Assembly (NCBI GenBank): GCA_029213195.1
Contig: JARGNI010000006.1
Span: 143,830-207,829 of the forward strand
Source of the DNA: Verrucomicrobiales bacterium
GTDB taxonomy: Bacteria; Verrucomicrobiota; Verrucomicrobiia; Verrucomicrobiales; DEV007
Direction: 5' to 3'
DNA length: 64,000 nucleotides
Shown: positions 36,772 through 45,724 of the stretch, one piece after another
How positions within the stretch are numbered: position 1 is the first letter of the stretch
How the letters are laid out: the number at the start of each line of letters is the position of its first letter
Position numbers and translations under genes: made by a program
Notes under the pieces: model-generated
Databases searched by the model: none
What the model was told of the DNA's origin: nothing
What the model saw: only the letters and a program-made list of their open reading frames with translations

Positions 36772-38496
36772 CTAGTCTTCCGCTTCTTCGGAATCTTCAG
36801 CAGATTCCTCTCCGGGACGCCACTCTTCCGTGGCAAGATTGAAGGCCTGCTCCAGTCCAACGAGATCGGAACTCGGACGGAGGGCATCGAATGCCGCAGT
36901 CTCCTTCTTGAGCTGCTCCTCGGAGTATTCGGCAGCCTTGATCGAGAGACCGATCCGACGCTCGACGCGGTCGACTTTGATGACCCGGGCTTCGACGTCG
37001 TCGCCCACCTTGATGACATCCTTGACCTTGGCCACGTGATCTTCGCTGAGCTGCGAAATGTGAACGAGACCATCGATGTCGTCTTCCAGCTGGATGAAGG
37101 CTCCGAAGCTGGCAATCTTGGCGACGGTTCCCTTGACGAGATCGCCGACCTTGAACCGGTTGTCGATTTCGCTCCAGGGGTCGTTCTCAAGCTGCTTGAC
37201 GCCAAGAGAGATCCGCTGATTCGTCTTGTCGATTTCGAGGACCTGCGCCTCGACTTCTTCGCCCTTCTTGAGGATTTCGCTGGGGTGGTTGATCTTCCGA
37301 GTCCAGCTGAGGTCGGAAACGTGGATCATTCCGTCGATTCCATCCTCGAGCTCTACGAAAGCACCGTAAGGAGTGAGGTTGCGGATCTCGCCCTTGATCG
37401 TGGTTCCGATCGGGTAGCGGGATTCGACTTCGTCCCAAGGATTGGGCTCGAGCTGGCGAACACCGAGGGAGATCTTCTGCTCTTCCTTGTTGATCGCAAG
37501 AACGACGGCCTTGACCTCCTGGTCGAGAGTGAGGACATCGCTCGGGCGAGTGATGCGCTTGGTCCAGGACAGCTCGGAAACGTGAATGAGACCTTCGACG
37601 CCTCGCTCGATCTCCACGAATGCTCCGTAAGGAACCAGCTTGGTGATCTTTCCAGCGACCTCGGTTCCGATAGGGAACTTCGAATCGATGTTTTCCCAGG
37701 GGTTGTCCTGGAGTTGCTTGAGGCCGAGAGAGACACGCTCTTTATCCTTGTCGACGTCAAGGATGATGACCTCGACAGACTGACCAATCGCGAGCATCTC
37801 GCTTGGGTGGTTGATGCGGCCCCAGCTCATATCGGTGATATGAAGAAGTCCGTCCATGCCCTGAAGATCGATGAAAGCACCGAAGTCGGTGATGTTCTTG
37901 ACCATTCCCTCGACCTTGTCGCCAATCTTGACGGACTCGAGGAACTCGGCACGCTGCTCGGCACGCTCGGCCTCGATGACCTCGCGACGGCTCAGGACGA
38001 TGTTCTTCCGGATATCGTTGACCTTGACGATCTTGAACTCGTAGACGTTTCCGACATACTCGTTGAGATCCTTGGGAGGAATGATGTCGATCTGGGATCC
38101 GGGAAGGAATGCCTCGACACCCACGTTGACCATGAGGCCACCTTTGACGACCGACTTGACCTTGCCCTTCACGAGACCGCCATCTTCGTAAACCTTGACG
38201 ATCTTGTCCCAGTTCTGCTTGTGCGCTGCTTTCTCTTTCGAGAGGACCACCATGCCCTCATCGTTCTCAAGTTTCTCGAGGAGAACTTCGATCTCATCTC
38301 CTACGGCGAACTCTTCGTCTTCAAACTCGGAAATCGCGATGATGCCTTCGGACTTGGCACTGACATCGACGACGACGACCTGAGGTCGGATCTCGATGAT
38401 TTTTCCACGCACGATCGAATTCTCGCGGTGGGTGTGAAATTGTTTTTCAATCTGAGCGAAAAGCTCAGGATTCTTGGGGGTGATAGCTGCTGCCAT
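36772..38496 (-). CDS. rpsA: 30S ribosomal protein S1
   Basis: The 574-residue protein contains six S1 RNA-binding domains starting near residues 28, 112, 195, 280, 367 and 452. Representative cores are GKIIEIRPQVVVVDVSAKSE, NITDFGAFIDLQGMDGLLHI, KLVPYGAFVEIERGVEGLIH and KIASFGAFIQLEDDIDGLVH. The six-domain form is the normal full-length S1 that helps mRNA bind the 30S subunit and is essential for translation initiation when Shine-Dalgarno sites are weak, as they often are in this window. The acidic tail (EESAEDSEEAED) is usual. A terminator follows at 36683. Confidence 0.97.
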   Translation of the reverse strand: MAAAITPKNPELFAQIEKQFHTHRENSIVRGKIIEIRPQVVVVDVSAKSEGIIAISEFEDEEFAVGDEIEVLLEKLENDEGMVVLSKEKAAHKQNWDKIVKVYEDGGLVKGKVKSVVKGGLMVNVGVEAFLPGSQIDIIPPKDLNEYVGNVYEFKIVKVNDIRKNIVLSRREVIEAERAEQRAEFLESVKIGDKVEGMVKNITDFGAFIDLQGMDGLLHITDMSWGRINHPSEMLAIGQSVEVIILDVDKDKERVSLGLKQLQDNPWENIDSKFPIGTEVAGKITKLVPYGAFVEIERGVEGLIHVSELSWTKRITRPSDVLTLDQEVKAVVLAINKEEQKISLGVRQLEPNPWDEVESRYPIGTTIKGEIRNLTPYGAFVELEDGIDGMIHVSDLSWTRKINHPSEILKKGEEVEAQVLEIDKTNQRISLGVKQLENDPWSEIDNRFKVGDLVKGTVAKIASFGAFIQLEDDIDGLVHISQLSEDHVAKVKDVIKVGDDVEARVIKVDRVERRIGLSIKAAEYSEEQLKKETAAFDALRPSSDLVGLEQAFNLATEEWRPGEESAEDSEEAED

Positions 38497-38713
38497 GATT
38501 TTCTTGGGTTAAGTTGGTTGGTTGGTTTTTTAGCCTTCCGACGTTACTTCTCTTTTACTAATCCCCCGCCACCCGAGAAGCGCCTGCGATGCGCGGAGGG
38601 GCGCAAATGTAAAGGTTCAAGGCGGTTTCACAAGCGGTTTTATCGATTCTTCCAAGCTCGAGAATCTGCACTCCAACTCCTTCCGAACACGTATTCTGAC
38701 TAGATCACTCGCA

Positions 38714-38896
38714 ATGAATACCTACCCCGTGACCTGCCCAACCTGCTTTGAAGAATTCGAGGTGCCGCTCCCGGCCGTAACCGAAACGCCCTCGGAAGTC
38801 GACTACGATTGCGAAATCTGCTGTCGTCCCATGCGCATTTTCTTCGAAAATGAATGGGACGAGGTGACCGCCTCGGCGGTCGGGATCCACGATTGA
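38714..38896 (+). CDS. CPXCG-motif cysteine-rich protein
   Basis: This 60-residue zinc-binding protein has VTCPTCFEEFEVPLP at the N-terminus and a second cluster DCEICCRPMRI. These match the small CPXCG-motif family, in which the first motif is normally CPYCG; here the glycine is Phe. The role of the family is unknown. It starts about 215 bases from the divergent rpsA gene and converges with the receiver-pseudokinase gene (four bases between stops). Confidence 0.82.
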   Translation: MNTYPVTCPTCFEEFEVPLPAVTETPSEVDYDCEICCRPMRIFFENEWDEVTASAVGIHD

Positions 38897-38900
38897 AACG

Positions 38901-41276
38901 CTACTCTGCAGGTGCCTCGGGCGTCCCGGATTCCGCTGGTTCGGGGGCGTCGCCCCCCGCGGCTCCAGGAGCCATGGCACTATCCTCTCCCGCAGCAGCC
39001 GCAAACGGGTCTTCTTCCATTTCTTCAGGAGTCCCTTCCGACGGAGCCGGGGCACCACTGCCCTCCTCGACGGGATTCTCGGGAGTGGTTTCTTCGGGCT
39101 GACCCTCTTCTTCCATCCCTTCATCCGGAGTGACGGATTCGCCGGAGGTTTCCTCATCTTCCGTCACCGGCTGGCTCAGCGGATTCGGATCGGGAACGTC
39201 GGAAGCAATTCGGAATCCGGTCAGAAAGTTTCTCTCTTCGGCAGTTTCCCCCGCTCTTCTCGCGGTGAGCTCGAAACCGGACTGGGTCGCAAAAGAGGCC
39301 CCGCGCTTGAGTGGCACCTGCTTGTCGGGAGAATCGGGATGCGCATCCCAGGTCGCGGTCCACTCGCTCACATTTCCCGCCAGTCCGACGATGGCATAAC
39401 GACTCTCGTCGGCGTCGATGGCATCGACCGGGCACCAGTACTTGTAGCCATCCACCCCGCCTTCTTCGGTAGTTTCGTTGGCCTCGTGATCGAGGCCGCT
39501 GTTGAAATTGGCAGGGACAATCTTGTCACCCCACGGGAACAGGCTCCCCGAACGACCTCGCGCTGCTTTTTCCCATTCCTGCTCCGTCGGCAACCTCGCT
39601 CCCTGCCAGGTTGCGTAGGCGTGGGCGTCCCACCAGTCGACACCGACCACGGGGCAGTTGGGATCGATTGGGCCTCCGAGAAATTTGCCGCCCTTGAGCG
39701 CGGCATCGTAGAGCTCGCCCCATTTTTCAGGAACATAGGAGGTCTTGTTGTCCGGTTGCTTTGGATGGGACACCTTGGCTTTCAATGAGGGATCGGCGCG
39801 AAGGGCGTCGAGGAACTTTGCATAGTCTGCGATGGTGACCTCGTATCTGCCGATGTAGAACTCCTCGACTTCGATCTCGTCACCATCCTGGTACGGGAAC
39901 AAACCTGCGGGGACCTTCGAAAATTCGTTGAGATTGCGAATCTCCGGCTTGGATGAACTCACGATGAACGTGATGATCGCACCGGCTACGATGAAGATTC
40001 CAATCAGGCTTCCGACCAGAATCGCGGTGGTGTTGTTCTTCTTTTCATTCAGCTTGGCGATATCCGCACCCGACATCCCCTCCGTCGGATCGACCGGAGC
40101 GAGAGCGCGCTTCAGTCCATCGATGGAATTGACCGCATCGATGCGGTCCGCTCCCATTCGATCGATCAAGGAATGCAGAGCCGGATCCCCCCCCGTCTTG
40201 TGAAGAAAGGGCGTGACGGCATCAGCAAGCAAACCCATCTGGGTTCTTTCTTCGTCGGCAGAGAGAGAATCCCCCCTGCCCCTCACTGGATTCGCAATCC
40301 TCGGCTCTCCATTCTTGAGGATCAGGATACTCTGGGCCGAAACGAGTCGATGGCTCATTCCATTTTCTCGAAGGTAGACAAGCGCATCGGCGATCGCCTC
40401 GAGAATCTTCCAGATTTCAGCTTCATCCATCTGGCTTCGGCGTCGAGCCAAGTCCGCCAGGCTGGGTGCGTCAACCAGCTCGAGAGTGTAGAAATTCACC
40501 CCCATCTCCTGGTCGCATTCATACACGAGAGAGATCGCCGGATGATTGACCGAAGCTCTCGCGCTGGCCTCATTGACGAAGCCCTGAACCCAATTGATGT
40601 CTTTGCGGTGTTTCCGATACAAGGTCTTCAGGGCCACCTGACGACCGATCGACGTCTGCTCGGCCTCATAGAGCGCGAAATCCGAATCTCTCTGGATCTC
40701 TCGAAGGAGCTTGTAATCGCCAAGACGCGTGCCCACCGGCAGGGCATCTTCGGGCAATTCCACGGGGACCGATTCCACCGAGGGCAATGGCTCTGCGGGA
40801 GGCTCGGAAGCCGGTTCCGTCTCGATCTCCGGGGGAGGCGAACTGACCGGCCCGTGTTCGCGGTGATCCGAGGTGAGCGCGGGACTGGGGTCCTGCTCCT
40901 CGGAGTCCTGGCTGCCGGCCACGGAATCGAACCACTCGAGGAGGATTCCCCGATTCACCGGCTTGAAAAAGAGTTTCTCGTGGTCGAGGACCCGGGGGTA
41001 GAACTCGGTCATGTCTTCCCGGCTGCAAAACATACCGGCAAAGAGCCCCAGTTCCGACTGGAGGTGATCCCTCAGGTCGAAGACATCGCTGCCGGTATTG
41101 GCATCAATCCCTGCGATGAAGAAGGTCAATCGATCGATCGACTGGGACATCTCCCAGGCCTCGGCAGCGGTCGATGCTGGCAAAATCTCGACATCTCGTC
41201 CCGACAGGATCGAAAGGATGTCGTTTCGATCCTCTTCCGAAGGATCGACGAGAAGGACAACGGGAGTGCGTTCCAT
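38901..41276 (-). CDS. Receiver-pseudokinase-FGE-like transmembrane protein
   Basis: The 791-residue protein has five parts. Residues 1-120 are a CheY-like receiver (VVLLVDPSEEDRNDILSILS, KLFFKPVN); the phosphoacceptor position is unclear. After a Pro/Glu linker, residues 183-395 are a kinase-like fold (LGDYKLLREIQRDSDFALYE, RQVALKTLYRKHR). It has lost its active residues: HRD is SHRLVSAQSILI and DFG is replaced by RIANPVRG. A membrane helix lies near 415-440 (ILVGSLIGIFIVAGAIITFI). Residues 460-700 are an FGE-like domain (YIGRYEVTIADYAKFLDALR, GNVSEWTATWDA) without the FGE cysteines. An acidic Pro-rich tail ends the chain. It probably passes a signal between cytoplasm and periplasm. It starts nine bases after the 41286 gene ends. 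Confidence 0.85.
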   Translation of the reverse strand: MERTPVVLLVDPSEEDRNDILSILSGRDVEILPASTAAEAWEMSQSIDRLTFFIAGIDANTGSDVFDLRDHLQSELGLFAGMFCSREDMTEFYPRVLDHEKLFFKPVNRGILLEWFDSVAGSQDSEEQDPSPALTSDHREHGPVSSPPPEIETEPASEPPAEPLPSVESVPVELPEDALPVGTRLGDYKLLREIQRDSDFALYEAEQTSIGRQVALKTLYRKHRKDINWVQGFVNEASARASVNHPAISLVYECDQEMGVNFYTLELVDAPSLADLARRRSQMDEAEIWKILEAIADALVYLRENGMSHRLVSAQSILILKNGEPRIANPVRGRGDSLSADEERTQMGLLADAVTPFLHKTGGDPALHSLIDRMGADRIDAVNSIDGLKRALAPVDPTEGMSGADIAKLNEKKNNTTAILVGSLIGIFIVAGAIITFIVSSSKPEIRNLNEFSKVPAGLFPYQDGDEIEVEEFYIGRYEVTIADYAKFLDALRADPSLKAKVSHPKQPDNKTSYVPEKWGELYDAALKGGKFLGGPIDPNCPVVGVDWWDAHAYATWQGARLPTEQEWEKAARGRSGSLFPWGDKIVPANFNSGLDHEANETTEEGGVDGYKYWCPVDAIDADESRYAIVGLAGNVSEWTATWDAHPDSPDKQVPLKRGASFATQSGFELTARRAGETAEERNFLTGFRIASDVPDPNPLSQPVTEDEETSGESVTPDEGMEEEGQPEETTPENPVEEGSGAPAPSEGTPEEMEEDPFAAAAGEDSAMAPGAAGGDAPEPAESGTPEAPAE

Positions 41277-41285
41277 AAAAAAATC

Positions 41286-42536
41286 TTACAAATCAGGGGT
41301 CTGGGGGAAAAGGGCATTCTCGGGGCCTATCCGTTCTGGACGGGCACCCCCGGGAAATCCGCCCGGAGGGGCTGTAGCAGCGGGAGGTTCCAATCGAAGT
41401 CGTGAAATTTCCGCCGGCATCACTACGGTATCCTGCAAGGCATCGCGATAATACAACTGAATCGCGTATCCGTAGTACTGCCGTTGTCCGAGTTCGATGA
41501 TCTCTTCCTCCGAAAACTTCGGTTGGTTGTAATTCACGATGAACTCCTCCTTTCCATTGACCTCCCAGTCATAGGGCTCGGTCGGATAGAGATAGGAGGT
41601 ATCTGCAGTCGATTCCAGAATCTGGTCTCCGTTGACCAGGTCGTAGAAAAAAACGAAGAGAGAGAGATCCTCTCCAACGTGATTCCCACCATCGACGGAA
41701 TCGACCACGATTCGGAGCGAGACTCGTTGCCCGCTGTCTCCAGGCGGCTGTTCATCGACCTTGACTTCTCCAATCGCAAGAATCGAGCCCAACTCGGAAG
41801 GGGCCGCGCGATCCACTGGCTCCGGTTCAGATACCGAACCGAGAAGCGGTTCCCGATTTCTGACTCGATTCGCTATATCGAAGTAGGGGCCCGAGGCCGC
41901 GGAACCAAGAGCGATCACTTCGGCCCAATACTCACTCGCTGTTTGATTGACCCCCATCTCCTGGTAGGTCGCCGCCATTTGGCTCAGGATGCGAGGATGC
42001 TCAGGATAAGCAGCTTCCGCTTTGCTGAGCGCCTGTAAGGCTCCCTGCATGTTCCCTGAGGCCCGCAATTCTTCTCCGGTGTCGACGAGCCGGGCGAGGA
42101 TGGTATCCGAAATCGGTGGCGCCGTCGCACGTGCCTGCGCCAGGGCAATATTCAGGTCGGAGATGCTGATTTCTGCAGAAGAATTCAAGGGAACCGTTTC
42201 CCGTGGGGGTGTCGGGGCAACCGGACGTGTAGGGATCGATCCTCCACGCTCTGGCGCAGCAGTGACTTCACTCGGCGGTCCGACCGCGGGACCGTCCCCG
42301 ATGGGGGCCTCAGCCTCAACGGTTGTTGTCGCGAGCGGATTGGCTTCGATTTCTGCGGGAGGCGGAGGATAGAAAGCGATCTCTCCAGGCGGGGAAAAGA
42401 TCTGTCGCTCGGGTCGCAAGAGAAAGGCGGAAGCGACCAGCAAAGCCTGAATCGCAAAGGCCAACCCGATGACCCACACCACGACGGTGAAGGTTCGGCC
42501 CCTGTCAGATCGATTTGCTAATAAATTCTCCGCCAT
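41286..42536 (-). CDS. Membrane-anchored TPR-like protein of unknown function
   Basis: The 416-residue protein has one membrane helix near residues 16-40 (TVVVWVIGLAFAIQALLVAS) followed by a Pro-rich linker. A TPR-like helical region (TILARLVDTGEELRASGNMQ, GALQALSKAEAAYPEHPRIL, AATYQEMGVNQTASEYWAEV) leads to a beta-rich C-terminal domain (RVSLRIVVDSVDGGNHVGED, LSLFVFFYDLVNG). I do not recognise the family. It is the first gene of a two-gene unit with the receiver-pseudokinase protein and may be its extracytoplasmic partner. It is divergent from the bactofilin gene. Confidence 0.7.
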   Translation of the reverse strand: MAENLLANRSDRGRTFTVVVWVIGLAFAIQALLVASAFLLRPERQIFSPPGEIAFYPPPPAEIEANPLATTTVEAEAPIGDGPAVGPPSEVTAAPERGGSIPTRPVAPTPPRETVPLNSSAEISISDLNIALAQARATAPPISDTILARLVDTGEELRASGNMQGALQALSKAEAAYPEHPRILSQMAATYQEMGVNQTASEYWAEVIALGSAASGPYFDIANRVRNREPLLGSVSEPEPVDRAAPSELGSILAIGEVKVDEQPPGDSGQRVSLRIVVDSVDGGNHVGEDLSLFVFFYDLVNGDQILESTADTSYLYPTEPYDWEVNGKEEFIVNYNQPKFSEEEIIELGQRQYYGYAIQLYYRDALQDTVVMPAEISRLRLEPPAATAPPGGFPGGARPERIGPENALFPQTPDL

Positions 42537-42635
42537 ACCCCGTCCACGACTCGAAAACCCGATCAGGGACTTTCGAGGCGCTAAACTACCAACCCGACAG
42601 AGAATATCAAGAACGTAGACTTTTGCGGATTGGTC

Positions 42636-42664
42636 TTGAGAACACGCACTTTTTTAAAAATAAT
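42636..42664 (+). promoter_or_regulatory. Predicted sigma-70 promoter of the bactofilin gene
   Basis: TTGAGA (42636-42641) and AATAAT (42659-42664) are spaced by 17 bases. The leader to the GTG at 42748 would be about 77 bases. Confidence 0.4.
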
Positions 42665-42747
42665 GCTCAACATTCCCAAGATTCCAAGGTAAGCTTCCCC
42701 GTCGGCGATTTTGATCGACACTTTATTCATTTCAACGTCTTCACACC

Positions 42748-43065
42748 GTGAGTAGCCATCTTTCAAGCGACATCCAGATCGAAGGAGATCTGAACTGTTC
42801 CACCGATCTTATCTTCGACGGAGCCATTACTGGAAACATCACCTCCAAAGGAGGCCTTACCATCGGGCAGAATGCCTCGGTGAAAGGTGATTTGCAGGCC
42901 GAAAAGGCCGTGATCGAAGGGAAAGTGACCGGAAACGGAGACTTCACCACGTGCCGGCTCTCCCCGACCTCGGTGATCTCGGGATCTGTCAGCACCGTCA
43001 GCCTTCAGATGGAAGAGGGTGCCTCTCTCGAGGGGCAGTGCAAAGTCGGCAAGGCCAAAGCCTGA
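42748..43065 (+). CDS. Bactofilin-family cytoskeletal protein
   Basis: The 105-residue protein is a short bactofilin: a repeating right-handed beta-helix pattern with core GDLNCSTDLIFDGAITGNIT, GGLTIGQNASVKGDLQAEKA and VIEGKVTGNGDFTTCRLSPT. Bactofilins polymerise without nucleotides and place proteins at the cell pole or division site; in Myxococcus some act with small GTPases. The length is near the lower end of the family and it lacks extra tails. The start codon is GTG at 42748. A strong terminator follows at 43101. Confidence 0.88.
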   Translation: MSSHLSSDIQIEGDLNCSTDLIFDGAITGNITSKGGLTIGQNASVKGDLQAEKAVIEGKVTGNGDFTTCRLSPTSVISGSVSTVSLQMEEGASLEGQCKVGKAKA

Positions 43066-43100
43066 CCTTCTCCTTTTTCTCATCGAAAAGAATTTCCGAA

Positions 43101-43128
43101 AACCTCCAGGGAAACCTGGAGGTTTTTT
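43101..43128 (+). terminator. Rho-independent terminator after the bactofilin gene, possibly bidirectional
   Basis: AACCTCCAGG (43101-43110) pairs perfectly with CCTGGAGGTT (43115-43124) through a GAAA tetraloop. It is followed by T-rich sequence on the + strand (43123-43128). Four T also follow on the minus strand, so it may also stop the operon that ends at 43168. Confidence 0.85.
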
Positions 43129-43167
43129 CGTGCCAGGACGATTTTCCGACCGAGTTTTCTCCACGGA

Positions 43168-43761
43168 TCAGGAGAAGTCTTCGAGAATCAGGGAGGCCCA
43201 CACGATTCCAAGAATCAACCAGCCGACCAGCCAGGCAATCGAGAGGAAGAGTGCCAACCACCAACGCCACGCGCTTTTTCGCTCGAAGCCCTGGGGCTCT
43301 TTTCGATGTTTCCAAAGCAGGATCAACGCAATCGGAGCGGTGAACAGGGTAAAGGGAGCAAAGAGCGTAACGAGAGCGAGCGCACGATTATCGAAACGTT
43401 TCGCTCGAGCGAGGAATTGCGTCGTTTTTTTCTCCTCGCGCAAACGGTGCAGACAAGGGAGGCAGAAATCCTGGTCTCCCCAGCGGACCGACGCTTTCTC
43501 CGAGAGAAAACAACCACATTCATCGCAAACCTTCTCCGCCTCCAATTCCGGATAGAAGCTGCAACGAGCCTTGGAGTCATCGGCCAGGACCGCACTCTCC
43601 CTGGGAACGGGAGCACGATAGAGACGCGGAAACGACCGAATCCAGACCTGGGCCTGGCAAATGGGACATTTCTCCTCGATTCCCTCCACTTCGCCACTCA
43701 CACTCAGTTCCGTTCGGCAACTGGGACACTGCAGGATGGCTTTCTCGAGCTTGGCTTCCAT
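43168..43761 (-). CDS. Zinc-ribbon membrane protein of unknown function
   Basis: The 197-residue protein has a first zinc ribbon (ILQCPSCRTELS, EEKCPICQAQVW) and a second Cys-rich segment (KVCDECGCFLSEKASV, FCLPCLHRL). It ends with two membrane helices: ALALVTLFAPFTLFTAPIAL and WWLALFLSIAWLVGWLILGI. The cytoplasmic zinc modules and the small membrane part recall RDD-type partners. It starts 15 bases after the RDD gene stop, as the last gene of an hpt-moaD-RDD operon. Confidence 0.75.
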   Translation of the reverse strand: MEAKLEKAILQCPSCRTELSVSGEVEGIEEKCPICQAQVWIRSFPRLYRAPVPRESAVLADDSKARCSFYPELEAEKVCDECGCFLSEKASVRWGDQDFCLPCLHRLREEKKTTQFLARAKRFDNRALALVTLFAPFTLFTAPIALILLWKHRKEPQGFERKSAWRWWLALFLSIAWLVGWLILGIVWASLILEDFS

Positions 43762-43776
43762 GATCAGTAATTCCCC

Positions 43777-44718
43777 CTATTTCTTTACGACACGGGTCGA
43801 CGCGATGCGGTCGTGGAGCGTTCGCTTCTCGGAATCGAAAGCCGCCATCCAGTAGACCCCGAGGCAGATCGCAAGCAGTGCGAAGAAAACGAAAAACGCC
43901 GAAACAAAGGCGAGCCCGAAAGTAGCCGATCCATTGCTCGCATCGGTAAACTCGGTCACGCCTGCAATGACAAGTCCCATCCCAAGACTGGCGGGAATCC
44001 AGACGATGACATAATTCAGCGGCTTCTTCGCAAGCCATCGCACGAATGCTCTCTTGTAGGTCAGCTTCGAGCCATCCGGATTCACCACTCGCGCTCCGAT
44101 GATCAGCTTCCCCAGGGTCCCCTGATATTTCCCAACCATCCAGGTTTCGTAGAAAATGCTGACGCCCAGCATTCCCAGGAGTCCGATCCCGTAGGAAACG
44201 GCCAGGCTGACAATCGCACCAGTCGATGGCTCCCCTTCGATCGAATCGAGCCCCCCGGTGAATACGACGATATAATAAGGAATCATACAGATCCACGTCG
44301 GGATCATCTTGATGAGGTAGTCGAGAAACGAAGACAGCGAGCGCCACCAGAACCCCATGTATTCAAACCGTTTATCGGAAGCGTCCGCGATCTCGACCGA
44401 TCCCGTCTCCATGAGTCGCTGGATGAAGGCATCCTTGTGTTCCAACCCGATGACCGCCTCCCCATAGGGCATCATTTCCTCGACTGGATAGATCTTCTGC
44501 GAATAGGCACACACGCCAATCTGAATGGGACGGCCATCTTCGTCGGTTCCGAACAGCGATTCGGCGATATCACGAAAGGGAATCCAGTCCTCCTGGCCAT
44601 CCTTCCAAACGAGTGATTTGGCATGGATGTCCCCGGTTCGGTTCAATTCGAGCAGTTGCTCTTCATCGACCGGGCCTTGTTGCTTTGCTTCTGAATCCGT
44701 GTAGAACCAACTCGCCAT
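43777..44718 (-). CDS. GYF-2 and RDD domain membrane protein
   Basis: Residues 1-55 are a GYF-2-like module (FYTDSEAKQQGPVDEEQLLE, LVWKDGQEDWIPF). After a linker there is an RDD domain with several membrane helices: RSLSSFLDYLIKMIPTWICM, GIGLLGMLGVSIFYETWMVG and TLGKLIIGARVVNPDGSKLT, ending TLHDRIASTRVVKK. RDD proteins are small membrane proteins of uncertain role, sometimes in transport. The start was set at ATG 44718 (MASWFYTDSE) instead of 44763. A ribosome binding site is not obvious. It is 54 bases after the moaD stop. Confidence 0.85.
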   Translation of the reverse strand: MASWFYTDSEAKQQGPVDEEQLLELNRTGDIHAKSLVWKDGQEDWIPFRDIAESLFGTDEDGRPIQIGVCAYSQKIYPVEEMMPYGEAVIGLEHKDAFIQRLMETGSVEIADASDKRFEYMGFWWRSLSSFLDYLIKMIPTWICMIPYYIVVFTGGLDSIEGEPSTGAIVSLAVSYGIGLLGMLGVSIFYETWMVGKYQGTLGKLIIGARVVNPDGSKLTYKRAFVRWLAKKPLNYVIVWIPASLGMGLVIAGVTEFTDASNGSATFGLAFVSAFFVFFALLAICLGVYWMAAFDSEKRTLHDRIASTRVVKK

Positions 44719-44772
44719 GATCTTCGCCTGTTGTGGCCTTTTTCCCGAGAATTGAAAAGGCAATTTCTCGAT

Positions 44773-45021
44773 TCACCCACCTTGCACAGGAGGAAATACC
44801 GCAAACTCGCACCCGTCGGCGAGGAGATCGTCTGGATCGGCATATTCGCAGTTCACCGCCAGGAGCAATTGGTCTTCCCATTCCTGAAGCTTGGGAAATT
44901 CGCTCAGGAGCATGGCAAGGGCATCCTTCACCGTGGCTTCCTCGGCGTCGATCGTGAGATCACAACTCTCCGCTCCGGTGAGATCTCGAAGAATGGAAAA
45001 AAAGAGAACTCGCACGGTCAT
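44773..45021 (-). CDS. moaD: MoaD/ThiS-family small sulfur carrier (molybdopterin synthase small subunit-like)
   Basis: The 82-residue ubiquitin-fold protein ends with the required Gly-Gly (FAVFPPVQGG). It has the pattern RVLFFSILRDLTGAESCDLT, TVKDALAMLLSEFPKLQEW and LLLAVNCEYADPDDLLADGC, closest to MoaD. MoaD carries the thiocarboxylate used to make molybdopterin. MoaE, MoaB and other moa genes are not in the window, so ThiS-like use is not excluded. The ATG overlaps the hpt stop by four bases, so the two are coupled. Confidence 0.85.
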   Translation of the reverse strand: MTVRVLFFSILRDLTGAESCDLTIDAEEATVKDALAMLLSEFPKLQEWEDQLLLAVNCEYADPDDLLADGCEFAVFPPVQGG

Positions 45022-45602
45022 GACAAGGTCCCAATTTTCTCTGGTTTCAACACTCCCACCACGGGCAGGTTTCGGTATCGCCCCGCGTAGTCGAGACCAT
45101 ATCCGACCACGAACTCATCTCCTACTTCGAACCCGAAGTAGTCGGCTTCGATCGGCATGGCCCTTTCGATACGCTTGGAGAGAAGGACTGCGGTATGGAT
45201 CGACTCGGGCCGACCCTCCCTATTCAACCTGTCGACGATCGCGGCGAGGGTGCGCCCCGTATCGAGAATGTCGTCGAGCACGATGACTTTCTTCCCTTCC
45301 ACATCCGGAAGATGATTCTGGTGAAAAGTGACCGTCCCGGAACTCTCCGTGCCTCCGTGGTAACTGGCGACGGAAATGGAATCGATCTTCATCGGGAGAT
45401 CGATCTCCCGGATGAGGTCGGCCAAAAAGAGAACGCCTCCCTGCAGCACGGCAATGATGACGACTTCCCGGCCCGCAAAATCCGCGGTGATGGCCTCCCC
45501 CATCTCGGCCACCCTTTCCCGGATGGCCTGTTGATCAAAGAGCACTCGCTCCAGATCCTCGTGGTGTTGAAAGGAAGAATTCCCCATGGGCTCAGCAGAC
45601 AT
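45018..45602 (-). CDS. hpt: Hypoxanthine(-guanine) phosphoribosyltransferase
   Basis: The enzyme salvages hypoxanthine or guanine with phosphoribosyl pyrophosphate. The 194-residue protein has the PRPP-binding motif VIVLDDILDTGRTL, plus EVVIIAVLQGGVLFLADLIR near residue 50 and the C-terminal ADYFGFEVGDEFVVGYGLDY. It is the first gene of a minus-strand operon (hpt, moaD, RDD, zinc-ribbon). The promoter lies in the 122 bases shared with the divergent pdxH gene. Confidence 0.94.
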   Translation of the reverse strand: MSAEPMGNSSFQHHEDLERVLFDQQAIRERVAEMGEAITADFAGREVVIIAVLQGGVLFLADLIREIDLPMKIDSISVASYHGGTESSGTVTFHQNHLPDVEGKKVIVLDDILDTGRTLAAIVDRLNREGRPESIHTAVLLSKRIERAMPIEADYFGFEVGDEFVVGYGLDYAGRYRNLPVVGVLKPEKIGTLS

Positions 45603-45724
45603 CCACCACCGGAAGCATTCAACTGAATAATGTCGGCGATGGAAAAGGCTCCCCGAATAGAAAGATCCATTTGCATCTCCCCCATCGAGAAGGCTTTTTG
45701 CAGCGTAAACTCGGAAGCAACCTT

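Noticed and set aside
36718..38703. 661-codon plus-strand frame over rpsA
   Set aside because: It is the antisense of six well-kept S1 domains. Its Asp/Leu-rich content follows from codon use of the real gene.
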